Shown: piece by piece, positions 47,867-56,224 of the stretch | Position numbering within the stretch: position 1 is the first letter of the stretch | Layout: each line of letters starts with the position of its first letter | DNA from: Paraburkholderia adhaesiva | Lineage (GTDB): Bacteria; Pseudomonadota; Gammaproteobacteria; Burkholderiales; Burkholderiaceae | Reading direction: 5' to 3' | NCBI RefSeq assembly: GCF_021390575.1 | Contig: NZ_JAJEJQ010000001.1 | Coordinates: 1,026,001-1,090,000, forward strand | Length of the DNA stretch: 64,000 nucleotides | Notes under the pieces: generated by a model | The model's input: the letters and a program-made list of their open reading frames with translations, nothing else | Database searches by the model: none | What the model was told of the DNA's origin: nothing | Position numbers and translations under genes: made by a program

Positions 47867-48994
47867 ATGGACTTCAATTTCACGGAAGAGCAACAGCAAC
47901 TCGCCGACGCACTGCGCCGCTATCTCGACAAGCAATATGGCTTCGAAGCGCGTCAGGCGATCGTGAAGACGCCTGAGGGCATCTCGGCTGACCACTGGAA
48001 AGCGTTCGTCGAACTCGGCCTCACGGCGCTGCCGGTGCCTGCGGAGCAGGGCGGCTTTGACGGCGCGCCGTTCGACATGCTGGTCGTCATGCAACAGTTG
48101 GGCCGTGCGCTCGTCGTCGAACCGTACTGGGCGACGGCGGTCGGTGTCGAAGCGCTCAAACTCGCGGGCGCGTCACAACCCGACAACGCGCGATTGCTGG
48201 AGCGCGTGGCGTCAGGTGATGTTCGCCTCGCCGCAGCATTCCACGAACCCGATGCGCGCTACGACCTGCTTTCGCTTGCCACTACGGCAATGAAAACTGG
48301 CGACGGCTTTGCGCTCACGGGTACGAAGTCGGTCGTGCAGCACGGTGCGCAGGCCGACTACTGGATCGTCCCGGCCCGACTCGCGGGCGTTGTTGCGCTG
48401 TTCGTCGTTGCGCGTGATGCAAACGGTGTCGAAGTGCGCGACTATCGCACGATAGACGGCCAGCGCGCCGCGACGCTCAAGTTCGAATCTGCACCCGCGC
48501 GCCGTCTGGGTGACGAATCGATCGGCGCGGTGACGTGGGAGCATATTGCCGATTACGCGACGTTCCTGCTGTGCGCGGAAGCGATCGGCGCGATCGATGC
48601 GCTGACGAGCGCAACGGTCGAATACACTAAAACACGTCAACAGTTCGGCGTGCCGATCGCACGGTTCCAGGCTTTGCAGCACCGCATGGCCGACATGCTG
48701 ATCCACGCCGAGCAGGCCCGATCGATTACGTATCTCGCCGCGGCACGTTACAGTAGCAAGTCGCCCGATGAGCGTCGTCGTGCCATTTCCGCCGCGAAAG
48801 CGCGCGTGGGCCAGGCGGCGCGTTACGTCGGCCAGCAGGCCGTGCAATTGCACGGCGGCATGGGTGTTACCAACGAAGTCGCGGCGGCGCATCTGTTCAA
48901 GCGTCTCTCGATTATCGAAACGACACTCGGCGATGTCGATCATCATCTGGAGCGGTTCGCCGCGATGCCAGACTTCGCGCACACGGCAGCGTGA
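47867..48994 (+). CDS. Acyl-CoA dehydrogenase (second of a pair)
   Basis: 375 aa, shorter and more diverged than its neighbour. It keeps the C-terminal domain pattern (TRQQFGVPIARFQALQHRMA, AVQLHGGMGVTNE) but its middle domain is poorly conserved at the usual FAD motif. In two-gene pairs of this kind, one subunit often lacks a full active site and the enzyme is an alpha2beta2 tetramer. The start at ATG 47867 follows a GAGGAG site. MaoC-type hydratases follow. Confidence 0.9.
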   Translation: MDFNFTEEQQQLADALRRYLDKQYGFEARQAIVKTPEGISADHWKAFVELGLTALPVPAEQGGFDGAPFDMLVVMQQLGRALVVEPYWATAVGVEALKLAGASQPDNARLLERVASGDVRLAAAFHEPDARYDLLSLATTAMKTGDGFALTGTKSVVQHGAQADYWIVPARLAGVVALFVVARDANGVEVRDYRTIDGQRAATLKFESAPARRLGDESIGAVTWEHIADYATFLLCAEAIGAIDALTSATVEYTKTRQQFGVPIARFQALQHRMADMLIHAEQARSITYLAAARYSSKSPDERRRAISAAKARVGQAARYVGQQAVQLHGGMGVTNEVAAAHLFKRLSIIETTLGDVDHHLERFAAMPDFAHTAA

Positions 48995-49020
48995 TTGAAG
49001 GCGTATTGAGGAAAGTTACT

Positions 49021-49494
49021 ATGGGTTTGAGTTTCGAAGATATCGAAGTCGGCAAGACGTACACGGTCGGCTCGCATACGTTCACGCGCGAGGAGATCGT
49101 GCATTTCGCGGAACAGTTCGATCCGCAATCATTTCACCTGAGCGAGGCGGGCGGCGAGGCGTCGATGTTCGGTGGGCTCGTTGCGAGCGGCTGGCACACG
49201 TGTTCGGTCATGATGGGCATGTTCGTGCGTAACTTCCTGCGCGATTCGACATCGATGGGGTCGCCCGGTATCGACGACATCCGCTGGCTCAAGCCGACGC
49301 GCGTCGGCGACACGCTCACGATGACGAACACCGTTCTGAGCAAGCGTGTGTCGGCGAGCAAGCCAGATCGCGGCATCGTCGAAACGCGTTGGGATGGTGT
49401 CAACCAGCACGGCGAAACCATTGTGACGGTGCAGTCGAAGGCGCTGTTCGGGCTGCGCAATTCCGGCGTGCGCGAACAGGGGAACGTGTCGTGA
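49021..49494 (+). CDS. MaoC family dehydratase (first of a pair)
   Basis: 157-aa hot-dog-fold protein. It starts MGLSFEDIEVGKTYTVGSH and contains FAEQFDPQSFHLSEAGG and GLVASGWHTCSVMM, the hydratase-2 D-x4-H area (DPQSFHL). It probably hydrates an enoyl-CoA. It lies 26 nt after the second dehydrogenase and overlaps the next MaoC gene. Confidence 0.88.
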   Translation: MGLSFEDIEVGKTYTVGSHTFTREEIVHFAEQFDPQSFHLSEAGGEASMFGGLVASGWHTCSVMMGMFVRNFLRDSTSMGSPGIDDIRWLKPTRVGDTLTMTNTVLSKRVSASKPDRGIVETRWDGVNQHGETIVTVQSKALFGLRNSGVREQGNVS

Positions 49495-49961
49495 GCGAGA
49501 GCGGCGTCGTTCAGATTGCCGACACGGCTGCATTGCGCGCGCTCGCAGGCGGCGCGCCGATCGTGAGCGGCTGGACTACGGTGGGCGAATCGCAGGTGCT
49601 CGGCTTTGCAGACGCCACCGGCGACCACCAGTGGATCCACGTCGATGCGGAGCGTGCGCGCCGCGAGTCGCCGTTTGGTGGGCCGATCGCTCATGGCTTT
49701 CTCACGCTTTCGCTGATTCCGGCGCTGCTCGTACAAACGGTGCAGATGCGTCAGCGCATGGGCGTCAACTACGGGCTCAACCGCGTGCGCTTTACCGCGC
49801 CGGTGCCAGTAGGTTCGAAGGTTCGCGCGCGCTTCAGTGTGAAAGAGACTGACGAAACCGGCGACGGCGGTGTGCAAGTGATCTGGGACGTGACCATCGA
49901 GTGCGAAGGCAACGATCGGCCCGCTTGTGTCGCGGAATTCATTACGCGGCACTACTTCTGA
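49491..49961 (+). CDS. MaoC family dehydratase (second of a pair)
   Basis: 156 aa with a GTG start at 49491 overlapping the preceding stop (GTGA). The hydratase-2 motif is complete: GFADATGDHQWIHVDAERAR with the D and H, then GGPIAHGFLTLSLIP. It is the stronger catalytic candidate of the two, and the pair may act as a heterodimer. A bidirectional terminator follows. Confidence 0.9.
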   Translation: MSESGVVQIADTAALRALAGGAPIVSGWTTVGESQVLGFADATGDHQWIHVDAERARRESPFGGPIAHGFLTLSLIPALLVQTVQMRQRMGVNYGLNRVRFTAPVPVGSKVRARFSVKETDETGDGGVQVIWDVTIECEGNDRPACVAEFITRHYF

Positions 49962-50000
49962 TTTACGTTTTGCGTTCCGGCGCGTAAGTGCGAAACAGAC

Positions 50001-50040
50001 AAAAGGGGCGCCCGGCTTTCGCAGCCGGGCGCCCCTTTTT
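50001..50040. terminator. Bidirectional rho-independent terminator
   Basis: GGGGCGCCCGGC / GCCGGGCGCCCC form a 12-bp stem with a 7-nt loop, with AAAA on the left and TTTTT on the right. It stands between convergent genes and can stop both the MaoC operon and the minus-strand GST gene. Confidence 0.92.
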
Positions 50041-50047
50041 CGTGTCC

Positions 50048-50749
50048 TTAGTGTTTCGCGTACTGCGTAGCGCCGAACAGTATTTCGCGAGCCTTGTCGT
50101 CCTGAAGCGCCTGGCGCGCCGATGCCAGCACCTCGACACCACGCTTGACGGCAGGCCTGGCCGCGATCGTCTCGTGCCAGCGCTTCACGTTCGGAACGCT
50201 GTCGAGATCGATGCCCTGGTTCTGCCACGAACGAGTCCAGGGGAAGGCGGCGATGTCGGCGATCGTGTAGTCGTCGCCGGCCAGGTATTCGGTCTTCCCA
50301 AGCTGCTTGTCCATCACGTTGTAAAGACGTCTGGCCTCGTTCGTGTAGCGGTTGACCGCGTAATCAATTTTTTCAGGCGCATAGATCCGGAAGTGGTGAG
50401 CCTGGCCGAGCATGGGGCCGAGGCCGCCCATCTGGAACATCACCCATTGAAGCACGTCGTAGCGCGCGGCCAGGTCCTCGGGCATGAACTTGCCGGTTTT
50501 CGCTGCCAGATAAATCAGAATCGCACCGGATTCGAATAGCGAGAACGGCTCGCCGTCGGCACGGCGCGGGCCTTCGGAATCGACGATCGCAGGGATCTTG
50601 TTGTTCGGACTGATGGCCAGGAACTCGGACGTAAACTGGTCGCCCGCACCGATATTGACTGGATGGACGCGATACTCGAGGCCGGTCTCCTCAAGCATGA
50701 TGTGGACTTTGTGACCGTTCGGGGTGGCCCAGCTGTAAACATCGATCAT
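50048..50749 (-). CDS. Glutathione S-transferase, YfcG-like (disulfide-bond oxidoreductase)
   Basis: 233 aa. The N-terminal thioredoxin-like domain starts MIDVYSWATPNGHKVHIMLE and holds NNKIPAIVDSEG and LFESGAILIYLA (glutathione-binding loop); the C-terminal helical domain has DYTIADIAAFPWTRSW. The TPNGHKV motif is that of E. coli YfcG/YghU, enzymes that reduce disulfides with glutathione. The ATG at 50749 has GAGG upstream; an in-frame start at 50764 would add five residues. Confidence 0.9.
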   Translation of the reverse strand: MIDVYSWATPNGHKVHIMLEETGLEYRVHPVNIGAGDQFTSEFLAISPNNKIPAIVDSEGPRRADGEPFSLFESGAILIYLAAKTGKFMPEDLAARYDVLQWVMFQMGGLGPMLGQAHHFRIYAPEKIDYAVNRYTNEARRLYNVMDKQLGKTEYLAGDDYTIADIAAFPWTRSWQNQGIDLDSVPNVKRWHETIAARPAVKRGVEVLASARQALQDDKAREILFGATQYAKH

Positions 50750-50890
50750 TGTGATTCCTCGCATGGTGGACGGATGACGCCGCGGGCCTGCCGCGCGTCT
50801 TGGCTGGCGAAAATTAGAGCACAGTTCGTTGCAGGGCGCAGAGTGTGAATCAGTGCCCCTGTCGCGTGCACGGATTTACGATCGCGTTCG

Positions 50891-52018
50891 TCAGCGGACC
50901 TTTTGCGCGTAGCGCCATGCGAGTTCGGCCATCGGTCGCGTGCGGCTGCCCGCGTCGATGGCCTGGGCGCTCGCCGCCGTCCCATCGGTGACGCGTTTCA
51001 TGATGCCCTGCAGGATGGCCGCAATGCGGAACATGTTGTACGCAAGATAGAAGTTCCAGTCGCCGAGAATCTCGAGACCGGTACGCTCGCAGTAGCGCTC
51101 GACGTAGTGCTGCTCGTCCGGGATACCTAGCGCGAACCAGTCGAGTCCGCCGATGCCGCGGAACTGCGCAGGATCGACATGCCAGGCCATGCAGTGATAG
51201 GAGAAGTCGGCGAGCGGATCGCCGAGCGTCGAAAGTTCCCAGTCGAGGACTGCGAGTACGCGCGGTTCGGACGGGTGGAAAATCAGGTTGTCGAGGCGAT
51301 AGTCGCCATGAACGACCGACACGCGCGAGCCGCTTTTGTCGTCCTCGTTCGGTATGTGCTGCGGTAACCATTCGATCAGGCGATGCATTGCGTCGATCGG
51401 TGTCGTTTCCGATGCCTGATACTGGCGGCTCCATCGATCGATCTGGCGTGCGAAATAATTGCCGGGTTTGCCGTAGTCAGCGAGCCCCACCGCCTCCGGC
51501 TTCACGCTATGCAGTGCCGCGATCACGCGGTTCATTTCGTCGTAGATCGCCGCACGTTCTTCGCGCGACATACCCGGCAGCGACGGATCCCACATCACGC
51601 GGCCCTCGACGTACTCCATTACGTAGAACGCGCGGCCGATCACCGTTTCGTCCTCGCATAGCGCAAGCATCTTCGCAACCGGTACATCGGTCGCGCTGAG
51701 CGCGTCCATCACGCGATATTCGCGTTCGATTGCATGGGCCGATGGAAGCAGCTTTGCCTTAGGGCCCGGCTTGGCGCGCATGACGTACGTGCGTTGCGGC
51801 GTGATGAGCTTGAAGGTCGGATTCGACTGGCCGCCTGCGAATTGCTCGACGGTGAGTGGGCCGTCGAATTCGTCGACACGCGCGTGAAGCCAGGCGGTGA
51901 GTACAGCAGTGTCAAAGCGCTGACGCTCGGCAACGGGACGCGTACCTTCGAACGCCGAGTAGTCTGTTTGCGTCGGGTTCTGCTTTGGGGTGTCTCCGTC
52001 CGGGGTAGCTTGAACCAT
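50891..52018 (-). CDS. Phosphotransferase family protein (ACAD10/11 APH-like)
   Basis: 375-aa protein-kinase-like fold (APH family). Visible are the ATP-binding FAGGQSNPTFKLITPQ, the catalytic loop VVHGDYRLDNLIFHP and the metal-binding VLDWELSTLGDPLAD. This subgroup is regularly found with acyl-CoA dehydrogenases (as a fused domain in mammalian ACAD10/11) and phosphorylates 4-hydroxyacyl-CoAs in that context. The same locus carries acyl-CoA dehydrogenases and hydratases, which fits a role in hydroxy-fatty-acid breakdown. Confidence 0.9.
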   Translation of the reverse strand: MVQATPDGDTPKQNPTQTDYSAFEGTRPVAERQRFDTAVLTAWLHARVDEFDGPLTVEQFAGGQSNPTFKLITPQRTYVMRAKPGPKAKLLPSAHAIEREYRVMDALSATDVPVAKMLALCEDETVIGRAFYVMEYVEGRVMWDPSLPGMSREERAAIYDEMNRVIAALHSVKPEAVGLADYGKPGNYFARQIDRWSRQYQASETTPIDAMHRLIEWLPQHIPNEDDKSGSRVSVVHGDYRLDNLIFHPSEPRVLAVLDWELSTLGDPLADFSYHCMAWHVDPAQFRGIGGLDWFALGIPDEQHYVERYCERTGLEILGDWNFYLAYNMFRIAAILQGIMKRVTDGTAASAQAIDAGSRTRPMAELAWRYAQKVR

Positions 52019-52080
52019 GTCTGTCTCCCGTGTTTGATACGGTGCACCTTTCGCTATGGGACCAAAGCAGGTGCTAGCGA

Positions 52081-52186
52081 GGTCGACCGCTTTGCATGGG
52101 CCGGGAGCAAGGTGCTAAAGCACTAACTCCGGTCGACAGCTTTGCATGGGACCGGAGTAAGCGCTAAAGCACTAACTCCGGTCGAC
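52081..52186. repeat. Tandem ~50-bp extragenic palindromic repeats
   Basis: Two near-identical units, 52081-52130 (50 bp) and 52131-52179 (49 bp), each begin GGTCGAC and end CACTAACTCC, followed by a third GGTCGAC (52180-52186). A degenerate part unit lies at about 52051-52080. Each unit folds: CCGG(G/A)AG...CTCCGG arms with an inner (G)GTGCTaaAGCAC or GCGCTaaAGCAC stem, i.e. hairpins at 52101-52132 and 52152-52181. The second overlaps the stop codon of the histidine phosphatase gene. The shape is that of a REP/BIME-like element. Confidence 0.75.
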
Positions 52187-52900
52187 ATCCGGGCGGTAGA
52201 GCAGGAATTGCGCGTACAACGTTTCCATTGTTGTGTTGCGAACGTCACGATGCAGCGGCGAGGGCGGCGAATAGTTGAGCATGCGCACGACCCAGTCGCT
52301 GTTCGCTGCACCGACGTCAAGCGCATTGATGCAGCCGGTCGCCTGCGCCAGATGGCCGAAGAACGTACGAGCGCCCGCCGTGATCGCGTGCGAAAGGATC
52401 GCGCGGTTCACCCCACCGTGTAGCACGAGCAGCACAGTGTCCCACGACGGATCGGCGCGCAGCGCAGCGAGCGCCGGCAGCACGCGATCGAGCAGTTCGC
52501 CGATCGTTTCGCCGCCGAGGAACCGCACATCCTCGGCAACGATGCCGTCGAACGCGCGCAGGAACGCACTCTCCATTTCGTCGGGTGGGATCGTTGCGAG
52601 ACGTCCGCCACGAATCTCCTGCCAGGCAGGCTCGATGCTGAGGTCGATATGCTGCCCCGTCTCGACCAGGACGAGCTGCGCGGTCTCGACCGTCCGGCGC
52701 AGTCCGCTCACTATCACGCGGTCGAAATGTACCGCCTGCGATGCAAACGCGCGACCGGCCGCCATCGCCTGCTCACGGCCGTTCTTGTTGAGCGGCACGG
52801 TGTCGGGGTCGATGGCGCGGCCCGAGTCGTCGAAGTAGGTGACGTCGCCATGGCGCATCAGGAAGATGCGCCGGCGCCGGGGTAGCTGGAATTCGCTCAT
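52172..52900 (-). CDS. Histidine phosphatase family protein
   Basis: 242 aa, phosphoglycerate-mutase-like. R16-H17-G18 (LMRHGDV) is the phospho-histidine motif; the second histidine is in LVLHGGVNRAIL. Substrate unknown. The ATG overlaps the stop of the enoyl-CoA hydratase gene by 4 nt, and the C-terminal residues (VDRS) and stop codon fall inside the palindromic repeat unit, so the repeat defines the end of the protein. Confidence 0.9.
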   Translation of the reverse strand: MSEFQLPRRRRIFLMRHGDVTYFDDSGRAIDPDTVPLNKNGREQAMAAGRAFASQAVHFDRVIVSGLRRTVETAQLVLVETGQHIDLSIEPAWQEIRGGRLATIPPDEMESAFLRAFDGIVAEDVRFLGGETIGELLDRVLPALAALRADPSWDTVLLVLHGGVNRAILSHAITAGARTFFGHLAQATGCINALDVGAANSDWVVRMLNYSPPSPLHRDVRNTTMETLYAQFLLYRPDVDRS

Positions 52901-53685
52901 TTGTAGACCGGTGAGCGTTTTTCGAGGAACGCCGTGATGCCCTCGAGGCCGTCGCGGTGATGCAGCGACGCGACGAAACTTTCGCGTTCGGAGACGAGGT
53001 GATCGGCGAGCGGCTGCGCGTGGGCGACGTTGACGAGGCCTTTGATCCGTGCGGCTGAGTTAGGCGAAATGTTGGCGAGATCGTCGGCCCAGGCGAGTGC
53101 GGCGTCGAGCGCCGTCTGCGGCTTGACGAGGCGGTTCACGACGCCGAGTGCGGCAAGACGTGCGGCACCGATCGGCTTGCCCTCGAGCATCACTTCGGTA
53201 GCGAGCGCCCTCGGCAGCGCGTGTGCGAGGAACCATGAGCCGCCGCCATCGGGCGTGAGGCCTACGCGCGAATACGACATGACGAATTTAGCATCCTCGG
53301 CGGCGACGATCAGGTCGGCGGCGAGCGCGAGCGAGAAGCCCGCGCCGGCGGCGGCGCCTTCGACGGCAGCGATTACAGGCTTGCTCGACTGCCGCATCGC
53401 TGTGATCCACTCGGCGAGCATGTCGATGCTGGCGGCCTGCACGGACGGGTCTTTCGCGCGGTTCTCCAGCAGGCGGTTCAGGTTGCCGCCCGCGCAAAAG
53501 AAGTTGTCGGCGCCGGTCAGCACAATGGCGCGCAGCGATGTGTCGCGTTCGGCGGCGTCGAGCGCTTCGATGGCGGCGGCATACATGTCGGGATGGAGCG
53601 CGTTGCGCGCACCGGGGTTCGACAGCGTCAGGACGAGTGTCGATTCATGGCCTTGCGGCCGGCTGCTGAGAAGTTCTGCGCTCAT
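52897..53685 (-). CDS. Enoyl-CoA hydratase/isomerase family protein (PaaG-like)
   Basis: 262-aa crotonase-fold protein. Oxyanion-hole segments are ADNFFCAGGNLNRL and VEGAAAGAGFSLALAADL; SRVGLTPDGGGSWFLAHALP has an aspartate where classical hydratases have glutamate, a pattern of PaaG-type isomerases. It probably acts in the acyl-CoA catabolism of this region. Its start overlaps the stop of a broken dehydrogenase gene and its stop overlaps the histidine phosphatase start. Confidence 0.92.
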   Translation of the reverse strand: MSAELLSSRPQGHESTLVLTLSNPGARNALHPDMYAAAIEALDAAERDTSLRAIVLTGADNFFCAGGNLNRLLENRAKDPSVQAASIDMLAEWITAMRQSSKPVIAAVEGAAAGAGFSLALAADLIVAAEDAKFVMSYSRVGLTPDGGGSWFLAHALPRALATEVMLEGKPIGAARLAALGVVNRLVKPQTALDAALAWADDLANISPNSAARIKGLVNVAHAQPLADHLVSERESFVASLHHRDGLEGITAFLEKRSPVYK

Positions 53686-54047
53686 GCGCGGGCCTCGTTG
53701 GGTTTGTTGATGTTGGTGGTATCCGGCTGCGTCAGCGGGATGCCGAAATGCGCGCGGTGAGTGACCCACGGCGACGGTCGACCGCGCGGGCGATCAGGCG
53801 CTTGTACACCATCGGCACGCGCCGACACAGCGTGTGAGGCGCCATCGTCGATGCGGTTTTCGGCACGCCGGATGAAGGCGTCCGCGAGATGATTTCGCGC
53901 GGCCGCTACGGCTTGTGCTTTCGCATCGTATTGCCGCATCGCGAGGTTCGCCTGCGATACGATCCGGGCGATACCGCGCCCCATCGCGCCAGCTCCGACG
54001 ATGCCGATAGTCTCAATGTTGTAATGATGGGTGGTCATGGGAAGCAT
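53682..54047 (-). pseudogene. Remnant of a 3-hydroxyacyl-CoA dehydrogenase gene
   Basis: The frame begins like a full 3-hydroxyacyl-CoA dehydrogenase, with the NAD-binding ETIGIVGAGAMGRGIARIV and the conserved helix VAAARNHLADAFIRRAENR. After about 75 residues the similarity ends and ~45 unrelated residues follow to a stop that overlaps the enoyl-CoA hydratase start (ATGA). A functional enzyme has at least 280 residues, so the substrate and dimer domains are missing. An internal deletion with frame change is likely; a -1 frame segment (MVYKRLIARAVD) may be a trace of the old C-terminus. Start at 54047 or 54038. Confidence 0.65.
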
Positions 54048-54144
54048 TGCTGCATGATAATCCGGGAATGGCACGGTCGTACATTTCAATGAGACAGGCC
54101 GGCGATGCCGTTTGGAGCGTCGCCGTTTCCAGGGAGAAACAAGG

Positions 54145-54786
54145 ATGATCAAGCTGCACGGTATCGCGCTCTCGAACTACTACAACAAGGTCAAGTTCGT
54201 GCTGCTCGAGTACGGTATCGCCTTCGAGGAAGTGATCAACAAGTTGCCGCTCGATGAGGCGCTGCTTGCGCACTCGCCCGCAGGCAAGGTGCCGTTCATC
54301 GAAACCGAAAACGGCTTCCTGTGTGAGTCGGAAGTGATCGTCGAGTACCTGAACGCGCGCTATCCCGAATGTGGCATTTTTGCCGCCGATCCGTGGCAGG
54401 CTGCAAAGGAGCGCGAACTGATCGCGTTTGTCGAAACGCATCTGGAACTTGAGGCGCGAGAACTCTATGGCGAGGCTTTCTTCGGCGGCACGGTGAGCGA
54501 CGAAGTGAAGGCGACGGCAGAGAAGCGCTTGCGCCGCTATCTCGCGAGCTTCAAGAGGATCGCGAAGTTCGCGCCCTATGTGGCGGGTGAGCAGTTTGGC
54601 ATCGCGGATGCGGCGGTGTACGCGAACCTGCCGCTCGTCGCGATGGCGACGCAGCGAATCTACGACAAGGATTTCGTGGCCGAGGCGGGCATCGACTGGA
54701 AGTCGTACGGGAAGCTGATCGGCGAGCGTCCCTCGGCTCAGCGCGTCAATGCCGATCGCAAGGCGTATATCGAGGCCAAGTCGTAA
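54145..54786 (+). CDS. Glutathione S-transferase family protein
   Basis: 213 aa. The thioredoxin-like N-domain starts MIKLHGIALSNYYNKVKFVL and includes GKVPFIETENGFLCESEVIVEYL (glutathione-binding P and E-S); the C-terminal helical domain has FGIADAAVYANLPLV. Start at ATG 54145, preceded by AGGGAG and AAGG. It stands alone. A perfect CCGTTGCG tg CGCAACGG hairpin follows at 54799-54816. Confidence 0.9.
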   Translation: MIKLHGIALSNYYNKVKFVLLEYGIAFEEVINKLPLDEALLAHSPAGKVPFIETENGFLCESEVIVEYLNARYPECGIFAADPWQAAKERELIAFVETHLELEARELYGEAFFGGTVSDEVKATAEKRLRRYLASFKRIAKFAPYVAGEQFGIADAAVYANLPLVAMATQRIYDKDFVAEAGIDWKSYGKLIGERPSAQRVNADRKAYIEAKS

Positions 54787-54913
54787 GCGATTCGCGGTCC
54801 GTTGCGTGCGCAACGGGCCGCAACAGGCATGACGGCCGCGTGCGCGTAATACGGCAGTCTGGTGCGATGATCGGGAACGCAATGACGCTCGCGGATTCAT
54901 CGCGCGCACGCGC

Positions 54914-56104
54914 TCAGAGTTGCGCGAGACGCTCGAGCGCCGTCGCGAGCGTGCTTTCCTGTTTCGCAAAGCAAAAGCGCACGACGCCCGATTCGTGCGG
55001 TTCGTGATAGAACGCCGAGACCGGAATCGCTGCCACACCGATCTCGGTGGTGAGCCACTTCGAGAACTCGGCTTCGGGCATGTCGCTGATCGCCGAATAA
55101 TCGACGCACTGGAAGTACGTGCCTTCGCACGCAAGCATCTTGAATCGCGTGTTCGCGAGACCAGCGCGGAAGAAGTCGCGCTTCTTCTGGTAGAACGCCG
55201 GCAGCTCCAGATACGGCCTCGGGTCGCGCAGATACTGCGCGAGACCGAACTGCATCGGCGTGTTCACGGTGAACACGTTGAACTGGTGGACCTTGCGGAA
55301 TTCAGCCGTGAGCGGCGCGGGCGCGGCGACATAGCCCACCTTCCAGCCCGTCACGTGATAGGTCTTGCCGAAGCTCGACACGATGAAGCTGCGCGCGGCG
55401 AGCTCCGGATAGCGCGCGACGCTTTCGTGCGGCGCGCCGTCGTAGACCATGTGCTCGTAGACCTCGTCGGACAGGATCAGCACGTTGGTGCCGCGCACGA
55501 TCGCTTCGAGCTTGCGCATGTCGTCATCGCGCCAGACCGTACCCGTCGGGTTGTGCGGCGTGTTGATGAGGATGAGGCGCGTCTTCGGTGTGATCGCGGC
55601 CGCGAGTCGGTCGAACGGGATCGCGTAATCGGGCGCTTCCAGCGTGACGAAGACGGGCTTGCCGCCTGCGAGTTCGATTGACGGCAGATAGCTGTCATAG
55701 GTCGGCTCGACGACGACCACTTCGTCGCCCGGATGCACCGCGCACAGAATCGCCGTCAGGATCGCCTGGGTCGCGCCCGCTGTGACCGTGATTTCAGAGT
55801 TCGCGTCGTAGCGACGGCCGTAGACGTGCGCGATCTTGTCGGCGATCGCCTCGCGCAGCGCGAGGATGCCTGCCATCGGCGGATACTGGTTGTGGCCCTC
55901 GCGCATGGCCTGGGCAACCGCGTCGACGATCCGCGTGTCGCAGTCGAAGTCGGGAAAGCCCTGGCCCAGATTCACCGCGCCCCTTTCGGTGGCGAGCGCG
56001 CTCATGACGGTGAAGATCGTCGTGCCGACGTCCGGCAGTCGTGAAGGAAATGAGGGCGTGAGTAGTGTGGACGGAGATTCGTGCGACGGATGCGTTGCGT
56101 TCAT
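54914..56104 (-). CDS. PLP-dependent class I/II aminotransferase, YbdL/methionine aminotransferase-like
   Basis: 396 aa. It carries NTPHNPTGTVW, ILSDEVYEHMVYDG and the Schiff-base lysine in SSFGKTYHVTGWKVGYVAAP. The pattern matches E. coli YbdL (methionine aminotransferase) and kynurenine-oxoglutarate transaminases. The ATG at 56104 begins MNATHPSHESPSTLL; upstream frame residues lack similarity. Flanking genes do not reveal the substrate. Confidence 0.9.
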   Translation of the reverse strand: MNATHPSHESPSTLLTPSFPSRLPDVGTTIFTVMSALATERGAVNLGQGFPDFDCDTRIVDAVAQAMREGHNQYPPMAGILALREAIADKIAHVYGRRYDANSEITVTAGATQAILTAILCAVHPGDEVVVVEPTYDSYLPSIELAGGKPVFVTLEAPDYAIPFDRLAAAITPKTRLILINTPHNPTGTVWRDDDMRKLEAIVRGTNVLILSDEVYEHMVYDGAPHESVARYPELAARSFIVSSFGKTYHVTGWKVGYVAAPAPLTAEFRKVHQFNVFTVNTPMQFGLAQYLRDPRPYLELPAFYQKKRDFFRAGLANTRFKMLACEGTYFQCVDYSAISDMPEAEFSKWLTTEIGVAAIPVSAFYHEPHESGVVRFCFAKQESTLATALERLAQL

Positions 56105-56224
56105 GGCGCGGACGGGCTGTGGACGTTGGGCGTTGATTCGGGAAAGCCTGATTGTAGGCAAATCCGCGCGCTCCGGCGCGCCATGGGGCGTTGGCGCGGC
56201 GTCGGGGCTGCGCGCGAGGCCGCG

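Noticed and set aside
52081..52186. CRISPR array
   Set aside because: The units are directly adjacent with no unique spacers; they are tandem palindromic repeats.
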